NCBI GenBank assembly: GCA_027922465.2 | Contig: BQMF02000095.1 | Coordinates: 124,001-188,000, forward strand | DNA length: 64,000 nt | Direction of reading: 5' to 3' | Origin: Turritopsis dohrnii | Taxonomy: Eukaryota > Cnidaria > Hydrozoa > Anthoathecata > Oceaniidae | Shown here: positions 48,206-61,625 of the stretch, in pieces | How positions within the stretch are numbered: position 1 is the stretch's first letter | How the letters are laid out: each line of letters starts with the position of its first letter | Notes under the pieces: model-generated | Database searches by the model: none | The model's input: only the letters and a program-made list of their open reading frames with translations | What the model was told of the DNA's origin: nothing | Translations under genes and position numbers: made by a program

Positions 48206-49155
48206 ACTACCGCCCGGGCGCTTATTAATTTCTGAGTTAATGTTAAGTCACTCTAATAAGCGCCCAGGCGCTTATTGGAGAGAGGAGCGCTTATAAAAAT
48301 ATTTTTGACCAGAGAGGGGCGCTTATTGGAGAGGCGCGCGCTAGTTGGAGAGAATACGGTATGTACAAATATTTATGGAAATTGTTAGAATGCTCCATCT
48401 AAAATTATCTATTAATCAATTTCCATTAGGCTGTGATTGGTTTATTCTGGAGTTTTCAGGCTATCTTTTAGAGACACAACCACGATCGCTTGCGTATAAC
48501 ACGATGAAATAAAGAAAACAAAAATATTAAAGATAATGAACTGTTATATGTAGAGCTGAGGGGTTGCACTATGCTGATGTCAGTAGAAATAAAACAATTG
48601 AGAAATGGTCTGGGAACAAGCAGCTGTTTATTACATACAAAGTAAAAAAATGATTGGCTCTCTCGTGGAGAGAAAAACAAGAAAACTGCTGAAACACTTT
48701 TTTCTCGACCAGGAATCAATTAAGCGCCCCGTCCGATTAAGCGCCCAAGTTTAGAGGAAAAATTTGTAATAAGCGCCCAGGTTCCGATTAAGCGCCCAGG
48801 TCCAAAACTAAAACTGAGCGCTTATTCGGCAAAAACACAAAATATTGAGAAAAACATTGTTTTTAGTTGAACATATATTTCACCATAAAGAAGGAAACCT
48901 AATAACGCGAGAATGAATTATTTTCATCTCAAAGTGAGAGTATTTATCGAGCTTTTTTGAAGTTGCTCGAGTAGGACACAAGCAAGTTCTTTTGTCAGCA
49001 TTCAGTGAAAAGATAAACTGTATTGGTGGTTTTAGTGATTTTTTATTAACCGCCCAGGACTCAATTAAGCGCCCCGTCCGTATAAGCGCCCACCGTAAGA
49101 AGGTCAAAAAAATTATAAGCACCCAGGGCGCTTAATCGGTCATTTACGGTATGTT
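48206..49155. repeat. GCGCTTATT / AAGCGCCC word-repeat arrays
   Basis: Direct words GGGCGCTTATTGGAGAG at 48206-48355 and complementary words ATTAAGCGCCC at 48720-48830 and 49050-49140. TACGGTATGT closes the array at both 48355 and 49146, suggesting two related modules or a composite element. Confidence 0.65.
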
Positions 49156-51780
49156 TAAAGAAAAGGAAATTATTGAAATAAAGAAATGACATAAGGTAAG
49201 ACATTTTTTCATATCGGCAAAACCAACATTCAATATGTTTTTCTCCGACGATATCGTGAAGAGATCGCTACTAACTTTATTACTAACGCAATTCGTCCAA
49301 TACTGCAATCACTATAAAATTAAATATTTCCGTTGCCGGCGAGAGAATTAATAAACTTAATAAATTAACTAAGTAATTAACAACTGAAGTATTAAGTCGA
49401 TAGCAATAATGAATTGATGGATGTTAATGGACGACCCAGGGTCTATCAAACGATGTTCGGTTGTATTTTTGGTGGTGGAATTTATAATGTTTCTTTAGAT
49501 ATGAATTTCCTAAACTTTAGAATTACAATCCTATTAATCCACAAGGATATTTTTTTGTTGGTGATCGCCAGAAAGATATCTATCAGTGCTTATCTGTCAC
49601 GTGACCTTCATCTCAGACCAGCTATTCTGTTTTCTGTTCAGTTCTGTCATGTACTCTTCTCTAATAACTCATTTTACTTTGTCCAAGTTCGTAGGCTTTC
49701 GATATACTAAAAGTAAAGTTAATTACTGAAAAAAATAAAAAAAATCAGGGTAAAAACAAATTGGGTGCTAAAGCCACGAGAGATTCCGAAGGATTTGAGA
49801 GGCGAAAATGATAGATTTGGTTCGTAAAATCGAGAGCATATTGAAGCTAACAAAAAAACTTCTTGTTCAGCATATTTTTAGCTTTCCTTCCTACAAAACT
49901 GTGACAGCTTAGACAACAACTGGGTGCAAATCTTGAACAAATAATATTGACATTGGTTTTGACTGTTCATGAATGCGGAAACAGCACCAAAACGGAATAT
50001 GGAAACACTGTACATTTCCAGTTCCTCTTTGTTCAATCTTTGAATAAGATCTGACAAAGATAAATATGCGTTGTTCAACTGTGACTTTTACGTAATCATG
50101 ATTTTGATAACAGTAACATTGTTATCAACCGTGGACTGTTATCAAATTTCTCCTCATTCTTATAACAATAATTGTTTTATTAAGATCTTGAAAGTGAGGC
50201 TATAAACTTGTGATATACGCATCGTTTGACAAAAATTCGGAATATTTTATTACTTGTCTATGACCTTTTGACATAACCCCCAAAAAATATTCTCTTAACA
50301 TTTTGGAGTCATCTGATTAAACCAGCTAATCCGCCTCCTATCCTTCATGTATATATAACGGAATTTCGTCAAACTCTTAAATCATGTCAATGAAGTCCCG
50401 TCATTTTAGCGATTTGAATTGATTGACAGATAAGTAATTCTATCAATCATTGGTGTTAAACCTGCCAAAACCTCAGAAATGTGAGTCACCTCATTACCTC
50501 CCGTGCCGGTCCGTATTGACGTCAATGGAGGGAAACCACATTCATTGTGAAGAAAGTGAAAGATTGCTAATATACATGGCGAAATTTTGCTCAAACTTGG
50601 AAATTTATGAATTGATCGTTATTCTATCGTTATGAAGTAACTATAACGAAGGTACAAATTTTCATGTGCATTGGATTGTAATCAACAATCCACTTGAAAG
50701 CTTAGTTTTCTACGCTTCTCTCGATGCGTTGTTGCATACGTTCATCTTGTCCAATTATGACCAATTATTACCAACTTACAATAAAATAAATAAATAAAAA
50801 AATTTCATCTGAATTTATTTGTCTGCAATTATTTTTCACTCTCACAAAAGATTTTCATTTTTAAGAAGGGTTCAATGTTCACCATCCCTTTACCAAAAAA
50901 CTTCATTCTGCACGTTTGTAATCACTTTAGGTATAATCCTTTGATTTTTAATTGAAGCATTTTTACATATCCATATCGAATAAATACTGGAATTGCCATC
51001 TAACCTAATTGAGAAATAAATGTATAGTTATCTTATAACAATAACAGTTGCGAATACATCCTAAGATGTAGTCAATAGATTTGACCGTAGGCGCATGTCG
51101 AACATCCTCTAGATCAACAATCATAGATCATGAATAGACATCCAACAACATTTGACAATTTAGGAAGGAAAACGTAGAGTTGGAAAAATGTTCCGCTTGA
51201 TTATTTTATCTTATCTTATACAATATAACATCTACTCATAATATTCCCTGAAATATTCTTGTAATTTCTTTATATTCATGTTTCATACCGGGATAATCAA
51301 ATACGACGGAGAGTTCCCGAAACAAAATCTGGAGCTCAAAACATCGAAGGAATATTTTGCAAACTATGAAAAGAGAAATATGGATGAAACTAGTTTTGGC
51401 GGGAAAAATCATGCTGATTACGGCAGTTTTTTTTCAGAGATATTAAAAAGTATTTCCGTTTGCTACGAAAACACTTTATTAGGGAGATTCATAAACTCGA
51501 AGAGCCTGTTACACGAAAAAAATCAAATACTTGTGAAAACTGTTCTACTAAAACGGTACTAAAACGAGATTTAAAGCTTTTTGTTGTATCAAAAGAAACA
51601 TCATTACTTTGCACGCTTATTTCAAGTGTTGATGTGAAGTTTCTAATGACTTTGTAGGGAATAATTCACGAACAACTCTACTAAGTTGTATACAATTCCC
51701 TACAAATCTATAGAAAAATAGTGCTGTGTAAACGAAACATGATTTTTTCGAATCCTGCAGTCCATACAGTTCATCGAACA
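49156..51780. other. Intergenic AT-rich DNA
   Basis: Nothing supportable is seen. Frames such as 51278-51562 have no domain or confirmed splice site. Confidence 0.4.
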
Positions 51781-51790
51781 GGATTCAAAC

Positions 51791-51888
51791 GTCGTGTAAA
51801 CCTTGTGAAATGTGTTTGGGTTAGCGAGGTTCGAGCTTAGCTTCATTTGTTCAAATAATTTTATAAGTGTTTTCACCGTGTAGCTAAG
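51791..51888 (+). mobile_element. TTACGGTGTAAACC MITE, copy C
   Basis: GTGTAAACCTTGTGAAATGT... to ...GTGTTTTCACCGT, preceded by ACAGGATTCAAAC as in copy B. The left terminus is diverged. Confidence 0.75.
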
Positions 51889-51954
51889 TGTGATGTTTGA
51901 CGTCCGATGAACACACTCTTATTAAGGTCACAAAGTATAATTCCTCATAAACCC

Positions 51955-54900
51955 AACCTCGTTTCCAGGGCTTCTTCCCTGTTTTGATATTTTAATATTT
52001 CGACATCGTTACCATCGTTACCATCCGCTTCTTGATACAAGATGTGTGATGTGTGTGTTTCATGAAAGTGATATTTTCTTGTAGCTTTAGATAGTTCAAA
52101 CTTGTTAGCTACTTCATGAACTCTAAATTAAGATATAGTTTTACACAAATGCTTTTGAAATTGCATCATCTAAACAAAAATCTTATTGTCACAGTACAGT
52201 ACAGTAACTTGCCCAAAGTTATGTTTTTCATCAAGCTGAATTTCCAAAAGACGGGACTCACATATAACTCTAACATTTGTGGAGTGTTGGGGCTGCCGAC
52301 TGTTGAGCATTTTCTCTAAATTCTCTCATGATTTGGATATTACGAAAAAAGGGTGTTGCTGTTGTTGTTGTTTTTCATTAGATTTTATGACAAAGATTTA
52401 AGAAACTTCTTACTTCTTACTTGCTCATCTTAATTGGAAAATGTAAATATATGAAATCAATGGATGATTGAATGAACTCTCATCTCATTGACCAATTCAT
52501 TCATTCATTCATTCATTCATTCAACGGTGATCCACGAATGTTAAGGAAACAATAACCACAAGAGAATGAGAATTAAAGAATTTGCGATCTGATTGCAAAA
52601 GAGTTTTTCGCTGAATTGCCGTCGCATTCACTTCAACTTTTTTTTTTCGCATCTGTATGAAACGAAATAGCTTTCTGAAATAGCACCCACTAAATGAAAT
52701 TACTTCGTTAGGCCGTTATAATACCGTTACTTGAAATAGCTTAGAAAGCAATTATTAAGGAGATGACGAGGGGGCGTAAAGACATTTTGACGCCCCCTAT
52801 CTGAAATTTCTCTACCTGCCTGTGATATAATCATCACAGCAAATTGATGCAAGCGAGGGATTTCCTTTGGAAATCATTCCTCTGCTTTCGGAATCCTCTT
52901 CTGACGTCAACAATAGAAAGGGAAAAATTTTTAACCGCAAATGACAGCAAACCACATTGTTTGAATCGAGTAGGAAGTGTACTAGGAACGCCGAGGAATG
53001 TTTATTTTTGTTTACGCGTTCCTAACTCTGCAAAGTTCGTCTCTGCTTCCTGCTTTTTGTCTATATATGTCAATATGTTTGTTTTATTGTTCAGAATTGG
53101 TGAACCGTGAAACAAATGACCATAATTAGTCAAACATTCTTAACAACTCGTGATTGCTCATGTTAGTATAGATTGGGAAATATATTGGTATTCGCTACTT
53201 ACGTAACAAAAACACATTAAGGTGGTTATGTGAACAATAATTTGTTGTTCTACGCATGCGCCCTGTTTTCTGATTGACGAAACGTGGTATTAAGTATTAT
53301 TTTTTTTAGCTAATAGCTAACAGTTAATTTTTGTTCTCAAAAAATTGTTAAATTATTCCTAGAAATTAGTTCAATGAACCTATTTCTTTTCGAAAGCTGA
53401 TTATTTAATGCATTCTGGCACCAATGAACGTGTAAACAATTATACTGCTTAATTCGCTCCAAAAGGAAATCACAAAACAAAGGTCGCATTGATTTATCCG
53501 TTGTCTTTCGGATATTTGAATCAGATTCGACTGATTTCACCTGATGTGATGTATATCAAAACTTTTCGTCGCAATAGTATCGATGCGGAAAACTATGACG
53601 TGATTATGGATAAAAATTAAGTGAACGTCTTTATGACGTAAGTGATTGTGTCGTAAAGAATACTAGATAGCGATAAGCTACCGACAGTCTGATATTGACG
53701 TTGCTTTATTTTCACGACACTTTTACGACACTTGTGCTGATACCTAGATCAGAGGCTATCAGCTGTGGCCGGAAAAAATTGACCATTTGTAATAATTTCA
53801 TTTATTTGTGTAATTAACAACAGTTTCGTTGATAATTATGGACCGTCATAATACTCTAACATTTATAACCTTTGTGGGAGTGTTGTTGTCAACTGCAAAT
53901 ATGGTTATTTGTGGTTTCATTCTGCAATCTTGGTGCCAAGAACACCAATTATGTCACAATTACCGAAGTAAGAATGTCGCTTCAAAATAACAAATCCCAC
54001 AGAGATTAGTACCCGCATTGAAAAAAGCAGCATCCGGCTCCCCGTTCCAAGAAACCAAGTGCTGGGGGAACGAAACCATTCATTATAAGCTTTCATTCAT
54101 TTATTTAAAAATTATTGAAAAAAGGGCTCTGGTACTTAAGACTTGGCGCTGAAATGAATTAGGGTATCCCTTAGTTAGCTGATAGACCTTTGTATTTCCT
54201 TGCGTACTTTAGCGTTAGCAGATCGGAAATAGTTTCTTGGAACATTAAAAATAAAAGCACTTCAAGGTTAGGTCAAAAACAAAATTTGTTCGCTTAGAGC
54301 AATATATTGCTTGGTGCTAGCACCGAAATCATCTGAAAAAATAACTTTACATTGATAAGTTTTTCAGTTACAAAGTTTGGCAAGAGGCTTCCATTATTAT
54401 GACGCAATTCACTCCGTTATGTTGCTTATTTTTCATCAATAGATATCATCAACTGAAATAAATGAACCTTCTTATTGATCAATATTTTTTACGTTCGAGA
54501 GTTTTTTGGGTTTTTTGACCAACGTAGTTAACACAGTGACGTAGTCTGAACCAACCCCACGACCGACCATGAAACGGACCCACGCAACATAAAAGACCAA
54601 CGTAACTTACTCGACACGACCATGGTGGAAGTGCAGAACGCTTTGAGGTTAGCAAACAAAAGCGAGAATATTGTGTCTTTATTCTGCAGTCACATTTCAA
54701 AGTAGTTGTTAGGTTATGCTAGATCTCCAACGTGCCCACGTCGATACTTGTGATTTATCACTGGAATATTTTTAAAGAATATCATTTGATCTTCCCTAAA
54801 TTCTATATCTCCGAAATCTTTATTCACAGTATCGTGTTCTAAATACTGTAATCCCTATGATAATATTGGTTGCAATAGAACATCCATTCCGACCTTCCGA

Positions 54901-57900
54901 TTATAAAGGGACCTATTTTAACTTTCATAGAAAGGACACCATTTCTTTCAGAATATCATGCCGGCTTTACAAAGGTGTCCAACGCGTTCACTATAAGAAC
55001 AAACCTGAACAACAAAATGGAAATAAAAACAGAACAAATAATGAACACTATGAGGCTGCAAAACTTTCAAAATAAAATACGACATTTTACTGGTTCTTAT
55101 GAAAAAAAAGTGTAACATTTTTCGGAATTTTATAATCGTTCCTGCATGGGTCTCCAAAAATGCTACTGAAATTTCGATTGACTAAAGTGAAGTAATGAGA
55201 ACGAAAAGGGAATATCCCACTGGATGAATGCAACATTTTCTTCGTCATAACATTTTTTCTGTTTGCTAACTTTGGCTTTTGTTTTTAAATTTCCTTAAAT
55301 GTATCTATACACCCAGATCGCCTCTGCTCAAATAGATCAGTTGAATAAAAGACAAAAAATGTAATGAATTGGTATATTTACTTTCGTCCTATTTTTGGAG
55401 GACAACAAAGGAACCGCCTTGTGTAAAACAAACAAGAAATAAAAACATAACGGGTCGCTAATCTCCTCTTATGCTCTTCAAATTATAACGATTAGTGACA
55501 CTGGCATTTCATCGATGAGTAACGCCACGGCCATATGTGATCTGACAAAAAAATAAGTCGTTCTAAAACATCAAATCTTTCTTCGACGTCAATACTTTTG
55601 CGATAACGGATGAAGAAAAAAAGCAATGTAGTTGTAAATACTTATTTTGATTTAACCAATGTAAACTTTTGGCTATTATCAGACATTGGCTTCAATGATC
55701 AAAAACGAGAATAAAAATAAAATTCGACATATAATGTTCGACGTAATATTTTATTTATTTTGCATTGCAGTTGCAACTTACTTGGAAAATAGCCAACCAT
55801 GAACGAACCATGTTTCGAAAGCCACAAGCATTTTTAGATGAGAATCTGACAAATGACCATGACGTAACTTCTGCGTGACACTCGTACGGAAACGTGCCCT
55901 ATTTAATAAAGCGTACACAATGTAATCTGTTTATATTTTCTATACTTCTTCAGACATATCTACGTCAAATATGCTCTGTATATTCAAGACTGCCAATCGT
56001 TTTGGTCACGTAGCATTCTGTTTCATTTTAGTTCACACAGAATTAGCCAATGGCTTCAATAATACTTTTTTGATAATACGCAATGGCGATCAGAAAATGG
56101 GTAAAATGCAGGCTTTTGTATTTCGCATTCATAAAAAAGTTTGTTTGCAAAACGTATCAACGTGACGGCAAAAGGCTTATGAAATCAATAACGTACATTT
56201 AATCACGCATGTATTTCATGTCAAAATAAGATTGAAAGAATGAAAGAATTATCTTATATCATACCATTTGTACAGAAAAGTAAGCATTAACGTTCGTATC
56301 CAATTGTCTTTTAATTACTATTTATAGCAATAACAAGATTGGCTAAAATGTTATGACGTCAATATTTTGTACTCGAATCAAAATGCGAACTATACAAACG
56401 AGCTTCACATGACCAATTAAATGATAGGAAATCGATTAATCAATTAATTATTCACGAAAAGTGACAATGAAATCAATTAATTTTGCTAAAGAAAACTTTT
56501 CTTTATTTCCTTTCTTTCTTCTCGATGACGAAAATCAGTTTCAAAGATTACATAGGTGAGTATTTTAATGATTTGTTCGACAACCGTATAAATTTCACGA
56601 TTCGATTAACCATAAACAGAAATTGACAAGCACGCACTAATAAACTTCAAATCTCGTGAATGATAGAATGGAAGAAGGTGTTCATAGTTTTTTATATTGG
56701 ATAAACGAACAAAGCCGAAATATGTAAGTAGACGCTTCTTTCAGATGTAGTAGTAGGATGTAGTAGAGGCAGTTTGGATTACGATTGAATGATGGGAAAT
56801 AATTTTGGGGGGCAATTTCTGGCCTGAATCGAAAGTGAATGCCCTGTCACGTTTAGTTTCAGTAGTTTAACCCAAATTGTAATTTTAAAATAAATTTTAC
56901 AAGGCGGCATCGAATCAGAGGTTCAAGGGAAATAAAAACTCAAAAGTAGTTTCGTTTTGTTGTTGTTGCTGTTTTTCGACGATCTCTTTGATAAACAGAC
57001 ACCTTTTTATACAGCAGACATAATTACTATTTTTCTTTCAGAAAATGAAAGTCCAAAACAAAATGTACGATGAATCGAAAATAACTCTTTAAGATGTTAT
57101 CAGACAAAATTTAAAAATAAATTAAATGCAGTTATTAGTTTTCGTAACTCATCATTTTCGAAAGTAAAGACTGATTTGATGACACGCCTTGCACACCCAC
57201 TTCCAGCAGCGTAGCAGTTTTCCAAAATAATAAAAAAAAAACAACAATGAATAAAACAATAAACGAAAGCTAATTAATAAACATCATTTTCAACCAATTA
57301 GATAAATTTATCAAGTTGGTTAATTTGATGCACATGCGTAACAGAGCTTATCCCTTATAGTTAGTTTCCTTTCATCTGTTCTACTTAAACTAGTATTAAT
57401 TTCCATTAACATTCTTGGATAATAGACATGATGTTATGACATGTAATTAACCGTGATTCAAAACCTTTAAATTCGGTTCGCTGACAATTGTCAATTCAGT
57501 TTACATAAAGATTGCATAGAGACAAGAGCTAAATACAAGACTATAAAGAGACGCATTTTTTTCTTAGTATCGTATAATAATGAGTGGGTACGTATGTACA
57601 ATATTTGTCACCCGTTTCATCTGAAAGTAAACACCAATCAATTGAATATCTTAACTAACACATTCAGCGTACATCCTCGTGTTGATCTTGCTGACAAAAG
57701 ATATGATACATATTACTGCATATTGCAATTTTTTAGTCTTCCTTTTCTTCTTTTGTTTATGTTGATGTTTATCCAATCGTATTGTTTTGTTTGTTTTTAC
57801 ATTGTGGGATGTGTTTAGCTTTGCTTGATAAATTGACGTCAATACAAATTTTATACTCAGCTTGGAGAATTTTACATTTTTGTCATTTGTCGTTTGCCTT
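51955..57900. other. Intergenic DNA upstream of the DM-domain gene
   Basis: No gene is supported. A diverged foldback end (CAACCTCGTTTCCAGGGC) lies at about 51955 and an (ATTC)n run at about 52497-52523. A TGACGTCA site lies at 57835-57842, 90 bases before the DM-domain start codon. Confidence 0.45.
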
Positions 57901-57930
57901 TCGTGTTTCAGGTTGAACGAAGAAGTCAAG

Positions 57931-59039
57931 ATGGAAGCTGATGATATTCAAGAAAATGCCTTAACCAATGGAACTAAAGATGTGAAAGACAACCGCGCAC
58001 CTAAGTGTGCACGATGTAGAAATCACGGTGTGGTCAACAACCTTAAAGGACACAAACACTATTGCCCATGGAGGAACTGTTATTGTGACCGTTGCCAAAT
58101 CGTTGTTGAAAGACAAAGGATCACTGCGTCAAGAGTGGCTTCGTTACGGCAGCAACGAAAAATCAATCAATCCATAAACAAGGGTTGGGCAGATGTTTAC
58201 AAGTTGAAAGACGATGAAAGAGATGCTAAACCTTTGATAAACCTTCAGAGAATTGATTATTTAGATAACGTCCCAAAAGTTCTCGGCAATAAAATTAGTT
58301 CGAAAGGTAAGCGAAATATTACAATCTTACTCAAGTCAGTTTTTTTAAAAATCCAAAAATGACTTTTAACTTTGATTTAATCAGTATTGCACTCGTTTAT
58401 TATTTAGAATTTTTCCGAAGCAACAGTATCCAAAGCGAAAGAAGTTCGTCTGGTACACCCTCATCCATCTCGCCACCACTATCACCAGTCTCGAACCGAT
58501 CTGATAGCCGGTCTCCAAAGATGCGATCTCCAAAATTATACCGACGGGAATCGATACCTTATCCTAGAAAGTCTGTTTTGTTTTGTCCGCCAACAAAATG
58601 CACATACGGTGAATGTTATGAATGTGTACAGGCTTCGAGATCATACGAATTCAAAAAGAACTTGAGTCAACTGCTTCACATGTTCCCAAACTGTTCGCCA
58701 GCCACCTTGGAAGATTGTTTACTTCGTGGAAGAGGTGACATGACCATCGCCTTACAGCATGTACTGCTTTCCTTAAAAGCTTCGTCTTATTATCAAACAG
58801 TACGAAAAGATGTGTGTCGCGATCCTTCGTGTAGGGAATGCCTGCTTAATACGTACAGTCTTCGCAAGGAAGCGTTGTACACAAAAATTTATAAGGACCG
58901 ATCGAAAGAAGAAGATATACAGGAGGAGACAAGGAACTTGGGTAAAGCAGTACCACTACTAATCAAACACTGTGTGGAGTGTAAAACCAGGTTGACGTCA
59001 GCCGATAAATTCTGTGGGAAATGCGGGATGAAGCAGTGA
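57931..59039 (+). CDS. DM-domain transcription factor (Dmrt family) with DMA-like segment and C-terminal zinc-ribbon-like motif
   Basis: Two coding exons, 57931-58306 and 58408-59039, joined in phase 1, give 335 aa. A CAG acceptor at 57909-57911 lies 20 bases before the ATG, so a 5'UTR exon or trans-splicing is likely. The DM domain (about residues 27-80) keeps every zinc ligand: [23 protein letters not shown], followed by the [16 protein letters not shown] recognition helix; it should bind DNA in the nucleus. A Ser/Pro-rich linker (residues 128-165) follows. About residues 203-243 ([20 protein letters not shown]...ALQHVLLSL) resemble the DMA domain of DMRT3/4/5-type proteins. The tail is unusual: Cys clusters CTYGECYEC and CRDPSCREC flank the DMA-like part, and the protein ends [19 protein letters not shown], a CxxC...CxxC ribbon. 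Expected role: developmental or sex- or neural-specific transcription control. Confidence 0.93.
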
Positions 59040-61430
59040 TAAAGATGAACTATTTATTCCAAATTCACCGATCTTTAAACCGTATATTTACGTGTGTGTA
59101 TATATGAACGGTATCCGTTCCGAAATATTTTTCTATGAGAGTCGATATTTTTGTATATTATAAAAATGTGAAGTATTCACAGTTTTTAAAAAATTCGAAA
59201 AAAGGTTCAAATATTTCTCTAATTCGAGTTGGTTAAGTTTTCAATATCTATTTCGGACCTACGACACTGCTGGCTGGATTGTTCGTAGGGCATACTGATA
59301 AAAAGGAAAAAAGAAACCAATCATAACCATCTGTTCCTTTCCTTTTTGGCTTGAAAGAAGAAATTAATTTAGAAAACTATTATAAATTTATATACCATAG
59401 GGAAAGTTGTTAGAAATGTTTTATACGCCACGTCATTAGGAAGTGGGATTATGCTGTTTAAAAAGATTTGTACAGTTTTGAGTATTTGGTCGGAAGAATT
59501 AACGAAAAAAAAAACATTATCTACTGCATAGTAAACTTTTATGGCAACACCGTCCTTAGGTTGCGACCAGAACTCTTAAGATGAAAAGCCCTGATATTTA
59601 AAAGATGAAGAGTCCATTGTTGTATATCGTGTGTGATTAAGCTGAAAAATATTTGCAATATTGCTTGAAATGACTTTTGACACAAGCGGTGAACTTTGTT
59701 GACGTCTGGCTCTGTTGTTGTTAGTTGTTATTTGTTTTGATTAAAAAAAAAGACGGAAAGACTGTGCCAGCAATACCCTGAAAAGGACGTCTGAATTTGA
59801 TATTAAGGGCAGAAATATTCTGGCTTTATTTTTGTCAATACAACCACGGTATACCGTAAATAGCAGGATACAAATATCATTCAAGTTTATCAGTGAAATG
59901 ATGTTTACAAAAAGATTCTTTTGAAAATTTGAAATCCAAAGGGGGCGTGTGATTAACTACTTAATAGATTTTCACAAAATCCGCAGTGGATTTCAGGGAA
60001 GTGAGTTCACCATATTTTACCGACATTTCGAAATAATGTAACGATAGTTTTCAAAAGAGATTGTGTCTGCACCGGATAATTTATCGGAATTGAGATATGC
60101 ACGACGCAGTTCTGATCACTTCCTGCCGCCACCATTGAAATGCAGTGGATTGGTATTCAAGTAAAACTTGTAGAAATGGAATACTAGAAGCGGGTGAAAT
60201 TGCTGATGACTCTTTACTTCAGAACTTATGAGGAAATGAAAACGGACCGATGATTCTGGTATCGTTTGCATTACAGTAATTTCCTTTTGAAGTCATGTTA
60301 GAATGTCATTTTTAAGAAAAAAAATTCTGACAAATTGAGAGGAACTGATAACATCTCATCATAGAGATTTTCAGTTATCTTTTTATTCCCGAAGCATAGC
60401 TACAAGGAAAATGAAGACTGAGATTTTAGAAGATGAGGAAGACGAAATTCTTCGTTCCGTTTCACTTCTTCACCATTTTTTTTAGAAAACTGTCCAACGG
60501 GATTTATTTGTTTATGAATCCGTTCACGGACAAAATGTTTTCTGGTGCAATTAAAAATTTCGCAATAAACCTGATAGCTATCGCGCTAGCAATTAAACTT
60601 GAACAAAAGCAATAAATCGTTCATCGTATGATCTCAGAAGTTTTCAATGGTTATCTTGCTTGATTTGCGTTTATTAGTTGATGCTTGTAATATCATGGAC
60701 CTTACGCAGAGGTAATTTATCGACCGCTTAATTTGAACATGTAATGATTTTGATGGTCTGTTACAATTGCCATTGGAACTGTCTGCCAAATTTCTCCTTT
60801 CAGAGTTATTGTTTTCACGTTGAACCAATCAGGAACCAATATCTACATTGAAAGTCTGCAGAATTGCTCCTTCATTTGTATAAAACATAATTTGATATGA
60901 TACTATGACAGTCCAATGTGTGTATGTAACAAACTTATATTACTCACGCCGATTCGCAATATTCGGTCGTTGGAAATGTATCTGTAATTACCCCCAATAA
61001 TCGATCATCATGCCTTTTGTAAAAGTGTTAGTCAAAGTTATATAGCTCGTGTGATATTTTTAGAAATATTCGTTACATAAAATCCATTTAAAAATATAGC
61101 TAGCGTACAAAAAAACTGTCAAAAACGAAATAAAGAAACATTAATAAGAAAGAGTTAAATTTTTCAATCGTTAAAGCAAGGTCTTGCTAACATCACAGTT
61201 TGAAATATTTTTCATGAAATGAAAAAAACAAGAAGAAAAAAATAATGTTGTTTCGGAAGAGAGAGATTACCATGGAAAACATATGGTAGACGTCACACGA
61301 CACCACAAAGTACTCCAATTCTAGCCTAACGTATGTATTCTAGTTGTTCCTTCTTTTTTGTTGTTATTTGTTTTTGTTTTTGTGCATTTTGTTTGTACAT
61401 GATTGCGGATACAATGGCAATTTATTTATT
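59040..61430. other. Region downstream of the DM-domain gene
   Basis: The first few hundred bases are presumably 3'UTR. No poly(A) signal could be assigned with confidence and no further gene is seen. Confidence 0.4.
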
Positions 61431-61437
61431 TATTTTA

Positions 61438-61625
61438 CGAATGTTTACCCAGGATAGCCTCTTCAGTTCCGCAAGGTACTGTTATCAATGAGGGTCCTGC
61501 GAAGTAGGTCCTAGAGCATTTAAAGCCCCCATTTGGGCTACGGAAGCTGTAATGACAGGAACCGCTCAACTAGACAACCACCCTAGACATCATTCCTACT
61601 CTCTTGCTGAGTGCTAAGCAGAGAG
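61438..61625. repeat. GC-richer block, probable unidentified interspersed repeat
   Basis: About 190 bases of balanced composition stand out from AT-rich flanks, with words such as GCTACGGAAGCTGTAATGAC and CTTGCTGAGTGCTAAGCAG. There is no open frame of note and no tRNA-like fold was recognised. Confidence 0.35.

Noticed and set aside
51278..51562. 94-codon plus-strand frame
   Set aside because: No recognisable family and no supported exon borders.
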